A DNA stretch of 64,000 nt from Pseudorasbora parva (lineage: Eukaryota > Chordata > Actinopteri > Cypriniformes > Gobionidae), in NCBI RefSeq assembly GCF_024679245.1, contig NC_090183.1, positions 22,925,355 through 22,989,354 of the forward strand. Direction: 5' to 3'. Each line of letters begins with the position of its first letter. The first letter of the stretch is position 1. Made by a program: the position numbers and the translations under genes. Positions 11,588-25,266 of this stretch are shown here, one piece after another. The notes beneath the pieces were generated by a model. It saw only the letters and a list, made by a program, of their open reading frames with translations. It was not told where the DNA came from and ran no database searches.

Positions 11588-12052
11588 GGGGCAAAATCCC
11601 CATCTACCCAGCTCAACCCCGCAGCCAACATCAGGAGAGCATCCTTGCTTAAAAACCTTAAAAACTGGGGAAGGGTACTAATAAAAAGTAGATTTTCATC
11701 ATTCCTTTCCTGGATGAGACGTTAAACCGAGGTTCTAACTCTCTGTGGTCATTCAAAAAAATCCCATGACACTTCTCGTAAAGAGTAGGGCTGTAACCCC
11801 GGTGTCCTGGCCAATCATGGCCTAATAATCCCCATCCACTAAAATGTCACCCTCTCTCCTCTCCACCTATCGCTGGTGTGTGGTGAGCACACTGGCGCCG
11901 TTGTACTGTGGCTGCCGTCACATCATCCAAGTGGATGCCCTTGTGGTGTTTGAGGAGAGATCCCTGACATGAGTGTAAAGCGCTTTGGGTGTACAGCAGT
12001 AGATATAAAAGCCCTATATAAATGCTTCATTCTTTCATTCATTCATTTTGTT
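11588..12052 (+). mobile_element. LINE/SINE 3' end (L2-type tail)
   Basis: The stretch GATGAGACGTTAAACCGAGG ... TAAAGCGCTTTGGGTGT ... CCCTATATAAATGC, followed by a (CATT)n-like tail, is the 3' end shared by fish L2-type LINEs and the SINEs that use them (recognised from memory). It is non-coding and 5'-truncated. Confidence 0.65.
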
Positions 12053-12507
12053 TAATTTCCTAGTTTCATCTGTCAGCTCTACTGACAATTCACCTAAATG
12101 CATAATGATGCTTCATTACAAAAATATCGGGTAGGGCAATAAATGGAAACTAATTACATATGCTAATAAACATGTTAGCCTCATGAACTTCCCCACCACC
12201 ATATCAACAAAAGTCCGGATTGAGTGACTGGGGCAACAAGAACAGTCTTTTCATTCACAAATGTCCTTACATTGCCACCATCGATCAGCCAATGAAGTGG
12301 GCTGTCTTTTTAGTGGAGCAGAGGACCAGGTCTGTGGATATGCACAGTTTGGCGACTGCCTCAATGGATAAGACCCTTACCCTGTTCCAGGTCTTTGAAT
12401 GGGTGATCCTGATATGCCCATGTAACTAGTCTTTTCTTCTCTTGCGTTGTGTTGTTAATCAATAAAGCTAGTGCTTCAAAAATACTCTTCTTTCATGACT
12501 TTATTCA

Positions 12508-12742
12508 CTGTAACACATAACAGCAGGTGAGTGAATGTATTCCAGCATTCTACACCTCGTTCTGGTGTGCTGGCTTTACACACATAAACGGCTAATTACA
12601 ACAAAGCTGAACAATTAAAAAAATAAATAAAGAACAGTTCAGAATAATACAATCTCACAAAATAAAAGCATAACATGTACCTGTAACACATAACAGCGGG
12701 TGAGTGAATGTATTCCAGCATATTCTACACCTCGTTCTTGTG
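12508..12742 (+). repeat. Direct repeat pair of about 60 bp
   Basis: CTGTAACACATAACAGC begins both 12508-12567 and 12681-12742. The copies are nearly identical through TCTACACCTCGTTCT. The word GCTGGCTTTACACACAT recurs at about 12580 and 12894, suggesting an internally duplicated unit. Confidence 0.8.
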
Positions 12743-13264
12743 CTACGATAAAACACATTTTGCACACATCATCAAAATTTTACTTTACTTGATGTTGAAT
12801 ATGTAAATGATGTTGCTCAAGTTAGATCACACATTTCATTTACAGACAATTGCAGCTAGAACTAAGGAGCTATCAAATCACACGAATTACCGCTGGCTTT
12901 ACACACATTAAATGATAAGTGCATTAGAGGGCACACCCAACAAAGATAACCAGCCAGCCAATAGGAAGCCCTGTAATCCCTGTTTGATACAATCATGTTT
13001 CAGTGTGATTATTTACCAACGCATTTTTAGCAAGTGGAGACACACATACGTGTATATTTATAAAACTCTGTTACACCTACAACACCGCTATTGTGTGCAG
13101 TTAACCACCTGCCTGACCTGCCGCCACATGCAATTTGCCAACCAGCCTAGATATTATCTGGCATGGTCTGGATCGCAAAACAAGAGCCTTCAGTGACGAT
13201 GTTTCCAGGGAGAAATAGCTTGCTAAATACTCTTCAACTAGAGGCATTTGTCCTTAACCCCCAA

Positions 13265-13282
13265 CCCTAACCCTAACCCTAA
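13265..13282 (+). repeat. Short interstitial telomere-like run (CCCTAA)3
   Basis: Three perfect CCCTAA hexamers with a degenerate fourth (CCCCAA) upstream. Confidence 0.85.
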
Positions 13283-13312
13283 GCCCCACCCACCCACACA
13301 CATTACCTCAGA

Positions 13313-13536
13313 CCGGCACTGAAATAATTCTTAAAAAGGGAAGATGTTCAGAGTTTTGCTGACCAGATACAGCGAAAGTTTAATCTATCAACTAGCTCCG
13401 CTTCACGTTGCTCTGGTTGGTTGTAGCGCTATCCAATTGCGTGCAGAGGTAGTTTGAAAGGACTTGGATTGAGCCCTGCCAATGGTGACTTCCCAGACCC
13501 AACATCTTGATGTGGGTCTGGCTTGTCAGGCTACTA
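13313..13536 (+). mobile_element. Helicase-derived dispersed repeat, copy 1
   Basis: This matches 42190-42455 over its length, and its last 100 bp also match 37143-37245. It includes a decayed version of the DNA encoding the DVFGVLPTG helicase motif seen better in the 42-kb copy, the block GCGTGCAGAGGTAGTTTGAAA, and the end GATGTGGGTCTGGCTTGTCA. It is non-coding here. Confidence 0.75.
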
Positions 13537-13735
13537 GAGTATGACTTAAGAGGGAACCCGCAATGAAACATTAAATAAAGCAAAACGACAGGGATCAAAA
13601 TAAAAGTAATCCTCAGATGCTATGTTCATTGCAGCAACTCTGAGAAATTACATAGTGGAGAAAGCTGCTGTGCTGACTGAATAAACCAGGAGTAAAAGTG
13701 TATGCAAATTACATACTGCATGTACACATGATTTA

Positions 13736-13853
13736 GGGTATGTTTACACAACAAGGATGTACTAAAAACAGAAACTTTTTAATTTGTGTTTTTCATGTAC
13801 AGACGCTAACTTGTTAAATGACCCAATCCCCCCCCCCACCCCACCCCACCACC

Positions 13854-13944
<91 letters not shown>

Positions 13945-14135
13945 GCACAAACTATTAAAAATGCTGTATTATGCATGCCAGGCCAGTAGTTGGCAAAGTC
14001 ACTTAGTAAAGAAAACCTACACGCCTATATACTGAACATGTAATACGTCATTGTTTTCACAAATTATAATTTTTTATTTAATTTAGCAAGTTTTCCATTT
14101 TATTATTTGAACGTGTTGTTGTGTAAATGGGCCCC
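13736..14135 (+). mobile_element. Harbinger-like MITE containing a (CA)n microsatellite
   Basis: Flanked by TTA on both sides (13733-13735 and 14136-14138). The ends are GGGTATGTTTACACAACA and its inverse TGTTGTGTAAATGGGCCCC. Interior GCATGCCAGGCCAGT is shared with the 58099-58771 element. A (CA)n run at 13854-13942 with one AA interruption has expanded inside it, preceded by a C-rich tract. The 3-bp TTA duplication fits PIF/Harbinger. Confidence 0.65.
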
Positions 14136-14501
14136 TTAAAATGACCAGCTTTCTGTTTTTTTGTGTGTGTGTGTAAATTAATATAAATAATGATAAATTG
14201 AAATAAATCATTTGTCATTAATTGAATCGATTAATAGAGTGGTGAAGATATTAAGTCATTTTGTAGGCCAGCTAGAAGTTAGCGTTGGACTGGTTCCCTC
14301 ATCAAAATCCAATAGAATTTTCCCATAGGCTTTTGGATTACAGGAACAAATTTTGTGATCAACAAAAATGTATAATACTTACATGTTTTGTCCATAACTT
14401 TTATACATTTTGAATGCAGTAAAAAAACTAAAGGTAGGCTATAACGAACCATGTCCCACAACTTCAACGTCACCACTACTAAGCTTCCGACAAATCTTTC
14501 A
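14136..14501. other. Intronic sequence, nothing recognised
   Basis: AT-rich spacer between the Harbinger-like MITE and the DIRS relic. It has a short GT run near 14160 and no coding signal. Confidence 0.4.
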
Positions 14502-16280
14502 GTTCCCTGAAGAGGGAACTCCCGTTGTATTGAATGACACTATGGGAACGCTTTGCGTGATGACGTCTTGAAGCACATGTAAAATCAGTCCAATGGTGTG
14601 ACAGGATGTCAGAGCCGGTGACGTCACAAAAACCAGGAAGCTATAAAGCCAGCCCAAACAAAGCCGCCCTAGCTTCTGTGTCTTCAGTAGCGCTCTGTGT
14701 TATATCTGTTCAGTGGTTTTTCAAGTGTTTTTCTGGCTTAGTAAAGTAACGTTAACAAAACACTATGGCAAGTAAGCAGCAATTCAGTGTGTGTGTGCAT
14801 CCCTGCCCGCGTTTCCTTACGAGTGGACACACACACCTTTTGCATTTCTTGTTTGGGAAAGGAGCATGCACAGCTAGCATTTGAGGGCACTGGCTGTGAA
14901 GTGCTTCCATTATGGACACTCGGATCCCGCCTATCGTTCTTTCACAAGGACGTTCAGGCTCGCGCTCCCCAGGGCTCTGGTCCCGCTGCTCCCCCAAGCA
15001 CTGCATTGCACAGGCCGAATATGGCTCTCCGATCTAGTATCTCTCCCCGACGGGCTTCCACTGGAGTTACCTGTCAAGAGGGACCTTCTGTCCCAAGCAG
15101 GGGGCGCATTACTTCAACTCCATCCAGAACTGTGGAAGCTGTGGGCTTGGCCTCTGAGGGGGCCCAGCTCAAAGGAGTAGGTCTCTTGACTGAGGTTGTG
15201 GAGACCATTCTACACTCCAGAGCTCCTTCCATGAGGAAACTTTATGCTCTGAAGTGGAATGTTTTCACTTCATTGTGTAGTGACTGTCGGTGGGATCTAG
15301 TTGACTGCCCGGTTGGTACAGTGCTGGAGTTCCTTCAGGACCGGTTCACTGCAGGTCTATCCCCTTCCACCTTAAAGGTTTATGTGGCGGCCATAGGTGC
15401 TTACCAAATTCCTGTAGGTGGTATGTCTTTGGGTAAAGATCTGTTTTTATCTTGTTTCCTCCATGGTACTCTGAGGCTTAGGCCTGCAGTTCACGCCAGG
15501 GTACTGACTTGGGATCTGGCTACTGTCCTTCAGGGCCTCTCCCTAGCTCCCTTTGAGCCATTAGAGGAGGTTCCTGATAAGTTTTTAACCCTAAAAGCTT
15601 TGTTTCTCCTCGCTATCTCATCTCTTAAAAGGACAGGGGATTTGCAAGCACTGTCGATAACAGTCGTGCCTGGAATTTGCACCTGGCATGGTTAAGGCCT
15701 TCCTTCATCCTAGGCCAGGTTATATTCCTAAGGTCCCTACGAATGTAACCAGAGCTATCGTACTGCAGGCCTTCTGTCCTCCACCGTTTCAAGATACGGA
15801 CAAGGAAAATAATAATTTGCTGTGCCCTTTTAGGGCTTTAGATGCTTCCCTGTAGAGCTGCCCTGTGGCGTAAATCCGAACAATTGTTTGTGTGCTTTGG
15901 GCCCCCTAGCAAAGGGTCTTCTGCATCTAAGCAAAGAATGAGCAAGTGGGTGGTTGAGACTATCTCACTTGCTTATGAGGCGGTCGGACAGCCTTCTCCC
16001 ATGGCTGTCCAGTGCTCTTCAAGACATTTGTGATGCGGCAGGGTGGTCCTGACCGCACACAGGTTCTACTCTCTGGACTTGGACTCTACTCCAGGGTCCC
16101 AAGTGCTCTCGTCCTAGTGCTGATCCCACAGAATCACACTGGACAGTCACCTAGAAAGGGAACGCCTAGGTTACGACTGTAACCTCGGTTCCCTTAAGAG
16201 GCAACGAGCATTGCATTGTCCTGCCATATCTCCTACATGCCTCTCAAAGCGACTATTTGCAAAGCTAGCGCGGCTTTGTT
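14502..16280 (+). mobile_element. DIRS retrotransposon relic 1 (internally deleted)
   Basis: The left part opens GTTCCCTGAAGAGGGAACT and runs through a leader with GCTATAAAGCC and CTAGCTTCTGTG, matching the 30.4-kb DIRS leader. A gag-like N-terminus starts near 14765 (HTFCISCLGKEHAQLAFEG in one frame). At about 15010 it jumps straight to the end of ORF2 (ALRSSISPRR in one frame, corresponding to SDLISLLEG in copy 2) and the tyrosine recombinase. The reverse transcriptase and RNase H are deleted. An internal-complementary-like block (GGTTACGACTGTAACCTCGG) lies at 16168-16192. A right terminal repeat is not seen. Confidence 0.8.
15122..16090 (+). pseudogene. DIRS tyrosine recombinase pseudogene (copy 1)
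   Basis: The protein is recognisable from VEAVGLASEGAQL, through RAPSMRKLYALKW, VGTVLEFLQDRF and SSLKRTGDLQALS, to TVVPGICTWHG. It then loses frame near 15690 and continues in other frames through the KQRMSKWVVETISLAYEAVG block near 15930. The segment carrying the catalytic HSTR motif is deleted, because the text jumps from the AVQCSS region to the DICDAAGWS equivalent. The catalytic Tyr context RFYSLD survives near 16060. Frameshifts, stops and this deletion make it non-functional. Confidence 0.8.
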
Positions 16281-16745
16281 ACCAACTTGTTATCAACTAA
16301 GTTTACGGCACCATCTGCATGTGATATCATTAACAACAGATCTATATATTTTTGAACCAACATGGTCTCCCCCCTCCCCCTGGACTGTGTTCATATTATA
16401 TTATTTGGGTCCAAACCACGCTTTGTTTGCATCATCAAAGCAGCAGCTGTTTACCTGGTTGTTTAGTAACAACAGCGAGCATAAAGGCAGCAAAATGCAT
16501 AGCGTTGTTCCCGTCACTTTTATATTTTTGTTTTTGAACCATTGGTTTTGTTACCTTCCGTATATAATGGAACTTGCGTCTATCTGCCACAAATGTACTG
16601 CAAATGCTCTAAAGAAGGCTAAAGGTGAGCAGGAATTAGATTTACAGTTCTTTGCTTGACATAAGTCAATCACGCTCACCAGGAAAAGGAGTGAAACACA
16701 CACAAACACACATTATTTATTAAATCATGTTTACTTCCGCAATTT
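16281..16745. other. Intronic sequence, nothing recognised
   Basis: An open frame of 147 codons runs at 16216-16659, but it starts inside the DIRS relic and shows no family motif. It is probably chance. Confidence 0.35.
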
Positions 16746-16749
16746 AGTA

Positions 16750-16955
16750 GGATTGTGTTCACATCAGCACCGAACCGTAGCAGAGTTCACTTTAATGATC
16801 CCCGGACCACCCTTTTTAAGTGGACTGGGGTACAGTTTTTGGGTGCGAACCCGAGTTCGAAAGACAGCGTTCACATCATCCAAACAAACCGAACTCTGAC
16901 GTCAGTCGAACCCGGGTGCGCACCAAACGTGCTAGTGTGAAAGCACCTTTAGTGT
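16750..16955. mobile_element. Probable MITE fragment ending TGTGAAAGCACCTTTA
   Basis: GC-richer than its surroundings and ending with CTAGTGTGAAAGCACCTTTA, a terminus common in teleost hAT- or Harbinger-type MITEs. Internally it has repeated GGTGCGAACCCGAG / TCGAACCCGGGTGCG elements in inverse order. The left terminus is not clear. Confidence 0.4.
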
Positions 16956-17700
<745 letters not shown>

Positions 17701-18201
17701 TGTGAGGTCATTCAGGATATCCCATACGCCACTTTAATGGAACAAGACCACTACTTGTGCGTCCGGTTTGGAGTTCACTGAACGCAGGATGTTCACTTGA
17801 AAGGCTGTAGAAATTACATAACAATTTGATTAATCTGCTGGAGGATTGATTGTGCAGTTACAAAGTTATTCAAAATGTGTCCACAAATCCTGCCTGTGAA
17901 TACACAACATTTGTGTATCATTGTAAACACACACAAATGTACTTAATGTATGTTCATACACATCATTGTGAAAAATAAGTGCTATTTATTGAACTTTATT
18001 AAATGTGCAATTGTAGTGCATTTCAAATCTTAAAAATGTTTCTTAACTGTACTTGCAGCTAATATTATATTAATTAAATAAAAGGGCACTGAAGTGTGCT
18101 TAAAGAGAGTGAACATTTTAACATTTTAAATCATTGTTATTATAATATTTAATAATAATTGTCATACTTTTAAGTAAACTTATTGTGTTATGACATGTTA
18201 C

Positions 18202-19405
18202 AGGGTCAGTTCACCCAAAAATGAAAATGATCCCATAAATTACCCTCACCCTGACTCACCTTCACATTCATCCTAGGTGTATATGGCATTCGTTTGAGTT
18301 ATATTAAAAATGTCCTGCCTAATCCAAGCTTTATAATGGCACTGACTGTTGGGTAAATTCTGAAAATCTGTCCGTCAAAAACAGTTCTGCATGGCCCCGG
18401 GGGGTTAAAGGGCCGGGTACTTCAGCGCTGGAAAGATGAATCTGTATTTAAACTGGGTCATTAATGTAGTAGAAATGTGAAATTATTTTTAAATGTTGTG
18501 TCTTCTAGACTGAGAAAAGACAGAAAATGTATTTTTGTCTCTTGGGGATGAAAGACTACAATTCCCAGAATGCTTCGCTGCCCTGCGAGGCCATTCCCAA
18601 AGCCACCGCTACTGGATTACAGTGACTGAGTTAGAGAACAGACACTTACAATTAAATACTGAACGTGTCTGTTCAATATAACGACCGAGTTGCTGCATGA
18701 GTCTCACAGCACAATGCTGCTGGAATCAGATTACATTTAACGTCATAAATGAGCTGAATGAGCTCTCGTGATGAGAGCTGAGGAAATCACGACCACATTC
18801 GCGGCCTACAATCACAACGCGTGTTCAGTCTGGTGCGTCGTTTTCAGTTCATGCATTTGGAAGCTTAACTTTCATAGAAATTAATTTGAGAAGTTAAAAG
18901 ACTTACATTGCTTAGCATCCGTTTAAATTAATGCCTGCAGCTGCAAGCTGTGCTGTGAGTGTAATCTCCCATACCCCATGCATGTGTTGAAAACATGTGA
19001 AAATTGCTCCCTCTGCTGGCTGTAGTTTTTAGCTTTTGGCCAAACATTCCTCCTATGATGCAAATATCGTCAATTTGCGTCATGGGGGGAATTTTTCCAG
19101 AAATAAAATGCATAAATCTCTTGTCTCAGGGGGATATGAGGGGGGAAGCACAATCATTTGAATATACTCCAGGGTTTCTACTGATACAAAGCCATTTGCT
19201 AATCGCTGAAGTAACCCTTTAATATAAAAGCCTTCTGAAGTGAAGCTAAAGTAAATTATCTAGATTCCAGCGAATTGCCGTATTCAACTTACGGAAAAAG
19301 TTCCGCTCGTCAGACGTAGCTTAAAGCCATGTGGAACAGTTTTATAATGGAAATTTTATGGACTTCAAAAATGACCCAACAGTCACTGCCATTATAAAGC
19401 TATTA
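18202..19405. mobile_element. Fold-back MITE interrupted by a family K element
   Basis: The left end AGGGTCAGTTCACCCAAAAA and the interior GAGTTATATTAAAAATGTCC match the element at 48680-49072. Its arms pair internally: AGCTTTATAATGGCACTGAC (18330 region) with the inverse near 19375-19400. The family K element at 18409-19218 sits in the middle, so this outer element is older. The right terminus is not clear. Confidence 0.7.
18409..19218 (-). mobile_element. TTAA-flanked transposon, family K, copy 2 (nested)
   Basis: Reverse-oriented relative of 9350-10123, flanked by TTAA at 18405-18408 and 19219-19222. The surrounding sequence is another MITE whose uninterrupted form is at 48903-48925 (GGGGTTAAAGAAGGCCTTCTGAAG). 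The insertion site can therefore be read directly. Confidence 0.88.
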
Positions 19406-19839
19406 CCATGTAATAATGCATGTAATAGTGATAAAAGTATAAAGAACATAATTTTTTCTTAGTTGTTGATAATTTGAAGAACTGACAAAAAACTGACCAA
19501 GTATTTAAATGCTGAGCAGCAAGCTCATTGACTACTCACGCAACAGAAGCCAATCACTCTATAGGTCATTTTTCAAGCACCTTATTACGACCTATATTTA
19601 CGTTTTAACGTCACCCTCTAGCTGGTGTAAAAATAATGACAGTGTCGTGTTACGTCTGACGTCATGAAATGACGTATGACTGTTGTTACCAACCAAAATG
19701 CGTGTTCATTTTAATGCAATGTCTGGACTTTTTACCACCATTTGTTATTTCCATTTAGCAAAAATATATATTTTTTAATTTACAACTACACCCATCCCTA
19801 AACCTACCCAGTGATTTATAGTGCAGACACACTTTCTGA

Positions 19840-19930
19840 GCACATGAGTTCTCTGGGATCGAACTCACAATCGCATGATCACATGTTGTTGTTGTATAGT
19901 GCAATGCTATGAGCTATGCAAAACCTGAAA
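19840..19930 (-). repeat. tRNA-derived SINE-like fragment
   Basis: On the minus strand GCATAGCTCATAGCATTGC resembles an A-box region (TAGCTCAGTGG type), and GAGTTCGATCCCAGAGAACT contains a perfect B-box. Spacing fits a decayed tRNA-like head of a cyprinid SINE. There is no gene-like acceptor stem, so it is not a functional tRNA. Confidence 0.5.
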
Positions 19931-20084
19931 TATTCAGCAGATAAAAGGGAAAAATGCTTTAAAATGAAAGTGTCCTGCTGTCAACAGGAGAATAGAATAC
20001 GATCCTGTGCGTCCGATTTAATTAATTAAAATATTGTCGATAGGGGCGCAACTTTAGTAAACGCTCCTATGAGACGTATTTCAA

Positions 20085-20322
20085 GGAAGTGGCAAGCGGT
20101 GGCCAAATGCTGCGGGAACGGAGCAAGCACACACGTCACAAAGATCTAAACTCTAAAGCCACAACGAGCTCCAGAAGGATAAAAAGAGGATTGAGAGTAA
20201 AAGACGATAGAGGACCAAGTTTTGGACAAGAGTTTTGTTTATTGTTAATTTTTGGATTAAAGTTTATGACGAACGTTCGCTGGTTTTCCCCCCTCCTTCC
20301 CTTATCAACAAACCTTGTTACA
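20085..20322 (+). mobile_element. LTR-like fragment (Ty3/Gypsy-type), copy 1
   Basis: It shares an ordered set of blocks with 33210-33598 and 40050-40305: GATAAAAAGAGGA (TATA-like), a GAGAGGACCA-type block, and GAACGTTCGCTGGTT followed by CCTCCTTCCCTT and a TTACA end. These are the R/U5-like features of a fish Gypsy LTR as I remember it. No internal coding region follows, so it is a solo or truncated LTR. Confidence 0.5.
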
Positions 20323-20348
20323 GACTTTTATTTCGATAGTCCACTTTA

Positions 20349-21118
20349 TGCCGAGTTCACACTGCACGATTTTCAGATAGTCAGATCGGAGTTCAAGTAG
20401 TCAGATTGAACTTCTTTTTCACACTGCATGACTACCTGGGGTAGCATTCAGTCGCTGTTGTGCTTACACTGCACAATGGATCACATTGCATGACTTTTCA
20501 AGAAGAAGAATCGTGGACAACTCGCCTGCAAACTACTTTCACAACCAAACACACGCAAGATATGACAAGGAAACAATGCAAGATCATACATCAGACCGGA
20601 GTTCTTCCACAAGACTGGAATTGTTATTAATGGTAAGCCCACAAGAAGCTTGAGATCCAAATTGATCCAAAAGGAAAAAAAAAAAAATGGTTGGTGAGAC
20701 GCAGGGAGCAAGTATTGTGTGTTCTGCAAAGAGAGTTTGAGGTAAATAAATAATTTCGCACTGTGCTGCTGTTTTGCGGCTGGTCAAACTAATGTTTTTG
20801 CTTTGTTCCTGTTTTATATAATTGTAAAAAAAAAAAAAAAAAAAGTATTTAATTAATATACTGATATATTTAATATAATATACCGCTGCGCTGTATCTTG
20901 CTCTCTCATTGGTTGTAGGTCATCGCCGATATGATTTTCCGTCAAAACACATTTCACACAAGCAGGAATCTCTCAGATCGCCTCTTTGATCACTGCGTGA
21001 TTGTCACTCGCATGAACGAGCACTGATTTGCCCATGATTTCGGGCATTTGTCAAGGATTCCGCAAAACCTGGTGGCGAGTCAAAATCGGGGATACAATCG
21101 TGCAGTGTGAACTTGGCA
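20349..21118. mobile_element. Non-autonomous Harbinger-like element
   Basis: The ends are TGCCGAGTTCACACTGCACG and the inverse CGTGCAGTGTGAACTTGGCA. The flanks are TTA on the left (20346-20348) and TCA on the right, compatible with a decayed TWA duplication. The interior repeats variants of CACACTGCATGACT. A poly-A run lies at about 20827-20843. No transposase is visible. Confidence 0.65.
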
Positions 21119-21504
21119 TCAGACATATAATTTGTTAAATTTGCTCTCTCTGCTATATTCCACCACACGAGATGATCCGTGTTTCTCTCTGTGTGCTTGT
21201 TATCTTAACTATGCTAAAGTGTTGACAAGTAACAATCTTGTGTCTGAGCTCTTAGAGGAGACTCAAGGGTCAAAAAGTTCTAGGATTATGCCACATATCA
21301 TTTTCAAAACAATCCGGTGTGTTAATTGCCATGGCAACATATGCAAACCAATGGATTCACAGAACCAGGAAGTAGCTCTGCCCACAACTTCCTTGATAAA
21401 GCTGAACTTACAGTTCGGAAATCTGTTCCCATCCCTGATAACACACACACTCCACCACAACACAAACAGCTTTACACAGGAGATTTCGTTTATCATCTAT
21501 GGGT

Positions 21505-21906
21505 GACAGGTCTTTCTTTGTTACAGCACCTAAGCTATGGAACTCTCTCCCCCTGCCTCTCAGGACAACAACACGTTACATGAATTTAAATGTAAACTCA
21601 GAACACATTTGTTTAATCAGTATAATCAGTCATGAAAATGTTAACTTGACATAACACAATCAAAATGTTAACACTCTACCAATAATCTGTTTCATCTCTA
21701 CTCTAACTGCCCACCATGCTGTCTGTAATTAATGTTTGTTACCTATGTTTTTCATATTGTATTGCAAATATAGTGCGATTTGCAACTGCAATCACTCATT
21801 ACTTGGACTGGGCAAATGTCCACTGTTCGTCTATGTATAAACTACTGGTTTTTACTGTTATTGTGAAGCGTCCTGAGCTTGGGAAAGGCGCTATAGAAAT
21901 GAAACA

Positions 21907-21979
<73 letters not shown>
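21505..21979 (+). mobile_element. LINE 3' end: reverse-transcriptase ORF C-terminus, 3' UTR and (ATT)n tail
   Basis: From 21505 the frame reads RSFFVTAPKLWNSLPLPLR, then shifts by one base to T-L-H-E-F-K-C-K-L-R-T-H-L-F-N-Q. That is the conserved C-terminal motif (LWNSLP ... FK-x-x-LKTHLF) of non-LTR retrotransposon polymerases of the Rex/L2/I type. The 3' UTR ends GGGAAAGGCGCTATAGAAATG, followed by about 24 ATT units (21908-21979), a usual LINE tail. It is 5'-truncated with a frameshift. Confidence 0.8.
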
Positions 21980-21989
21980 GCACACAATT

Positions 21990-23090
21990 GAACATCTTTC
22001 AAACCAAAGACACATTTACAGACTCCATCCATTTCCATGTCATTTTTTTCACCAGAAACAAAAGTTGTATTTGAATTTACAATATATATAATATTCTGGT
22101 GCAGAAAAGCTTCAACGCCCCTCTGTGGTCACCTGTTAAACTGCACAGCAGACTAAATTCAATACAATTCTACAATATTTGTCCCTTGATGTCACATAAA
22201 AAACACATTCAAAATATATATATATTTGCAATTCTCAGTTTTTGATGTCATTCTGATCAACAACACAAAGCATTATGTATTGCAAAACGAAAAGATGAAA
22301 AACAAACAAACAAACAATATACTGTATCAGGGTGTGTGCAAGGCGTGTGGCATTGCGCACGAACAGCTGATGTTACAGGAGCTCTAAAGATTTAAGGCAT
22401 GCCACACAGCAAACCCCTCCATGCACAGCTGCTCTGCGTTGTGATACTGACACAATCCTTATGGGAGATTCTGCTGAGTAAGGTAAACCTTCTCACTGTG
22501 ACACTCTCATACACATATTATTGAAATTTACTAGGGAGTTGTCCACATTCAACAAACGTATGCTTCTATCTTGTTCTCATTTAAATTGAACTATTGTGCC
22601 AATCAGTTCACCAATGAATTGGGTAACGACAGTATTGAAAAAAGTAAAAAAAATACTTAAAAGGCAGACTTAAAGAAGTACAAATTATGAGAAAACTCAA
22701 AAAGCAGAAACTAAAATCAGGTTCCACTTCCTTATTGATAAAATCACACCCATGGTCATGTGTCTTCCTTAAAAAATAAAAAGCATAATCCACATAGACC
22801 AAACATAATGATTTGGGCACTTAATGGACACATATGGCACAGTACAGATTACACGGAACAACAATATCCTTCCAAACTGCTTCGATTCAAACTAAGATGA
22901 AAATGGAGTAGTGAGTGTGACAACTGTGCCTGATCACCAACTGACCAACCTGCACAAAGTAGATATTACAAACTCAGTACATTCTATACATCTCTCTAAA
23001 GACAAACCCAGAGTAGCGGGTACATTTCAAAATGATTTACAAAGATACTCTTTCTCAGCTGTCTTTTAATCTGAAAGAGAGATATAGGCT
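21990..23090. other. Intronic sequence near the v3-type exon, nothing recognised
   Basis: Mostly AT-rich, with a somewhat GC-richer stretch at 22320-22460 that shows no open frame. It could hold regulatory sequence for the septin 9 promoter, but nothing in the text proves that. Confidence 0.35.
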
Positions 23091-23097
23091 TACTTAC

Positions 23098-23119
23098 CAG
23101 CAATTCTGTCTCGCTCCAT
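23098..23119 (-). CDS. septin9: septin 9 alternative first coding exon (v3 / isoform c type)
   Basis: On the minus strand the 22 coding bases spell M-E-R-D-R-I-A plus one G, followed at once by a perfect donor GTAAGTAAG. The human SEPT9_v3 transcript, as I recall it, starts MERDRISALKRSFEVEEVE. The phase-1 end (G) joins the CT at the start of the exon at 2897-3161 to give Ala and continues into LKRSFEVEDV. The residue order and the phase therefore both match. The ATG sits in CCAGCTATGGAG, an acceptable start context. In SEPT9, alternative promoters create N-termini of different length before the same body; this is the short basic v3-type start. It is too short to be found as an ORF. First exons for longer isoforms were not identified. 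Confidence 0.87.
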
Positions 23120-23400
<281 letters not shown>

Positions 23401-23850
23401 TTCTTTATTTTCCTTTCTTTCTCACTCTCTTTCTTTTGTCTCTATTTTCCCTTCCTGATACTAATCTTAAAATTGTTCAAAGTGTTTTATTGACAATTGC
23501 ATCCAATGGAACTGCACTGACATGTGCTGATCATATGGCTTCATTCAATCTTCTTTCGTCTTTCTTTTGACCTCTTTTGACACTGAAGCTGTATTGTATC
23601 TCTGAGATGGGGATAAGCCATGTGATTGTGTAAACAGCCTCATGCTCTCACTATAAAAATAAATGAGAGAAGTCTTTAAACCAATGGGTTTGATACAGCT
23701 GAAACAACATGAATTGCAATACAATGTTAATTACATTATTGAAACAATGCAAGTATCTGTACACTATTATTGTTAGTATTAAGGTACAGAGGCAGGATAG
23801 GTGATTTGCTTTTCACATCATAATAGAAATCACTAAGTAAAGTTGTCTAA

Positions 23851-24895
<1,045 letters not shown>

Positions 24896-25266
24896 TTCAG
24901 AAGTCTAGTGGAGTCCATGCCTTGACAGGTCAGGGCTGTTTTGCCAGCAAAAGGGGGACCAACAAAGTATTTTTTCGTTTTCCATCTGTGGAAGGCATGG
25001 GACCATTAAATGTGTGTCTAATCATTGCATTTGGGCCGAATGCAAGAGTAAGATGTCCTACCTGCCTGTCAACACAGTTCCTCTTGAACTAAAACAATGA
25101 GCTTTTACTGCATTCACGCCATATCTACTGTAATTTGGAAGAGATGGAAACCCTCAACGTTATACTCGGAGTGGTTTGTGACTCGAATTAATGCCATTCA
25201 ATGGCAGCAATATCAATGCTGAAATGAATCTGCAGCATTCAAGTGGTACAGGTCAGTGATCTTTAA

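Noticed and set aside
12220..12429. 69-codon plus-strand frame near an L2-type tail
   Set aside because: No similarity to LINE proteins or host genes that I can see, and no splice sites consistent with an exon.
12508..12742. CRISPR-like direct repeats
   Set aside because: Only two copies of about 60 bp with a long spacer in a vertebrate intron; a local duplication explains it.
16216..16659. 147-codon plus-strand frame
   Set aside because: It begins inside the DIRS relic and runs into unique sequence. Its composition is not protein-like and no motif is recognisable.
19840..19930. Functional tRNA gene on the minus strand
   Set aside because: Both promoter boxes are visible but the cloverleaf does not close, so it is a SINE head.
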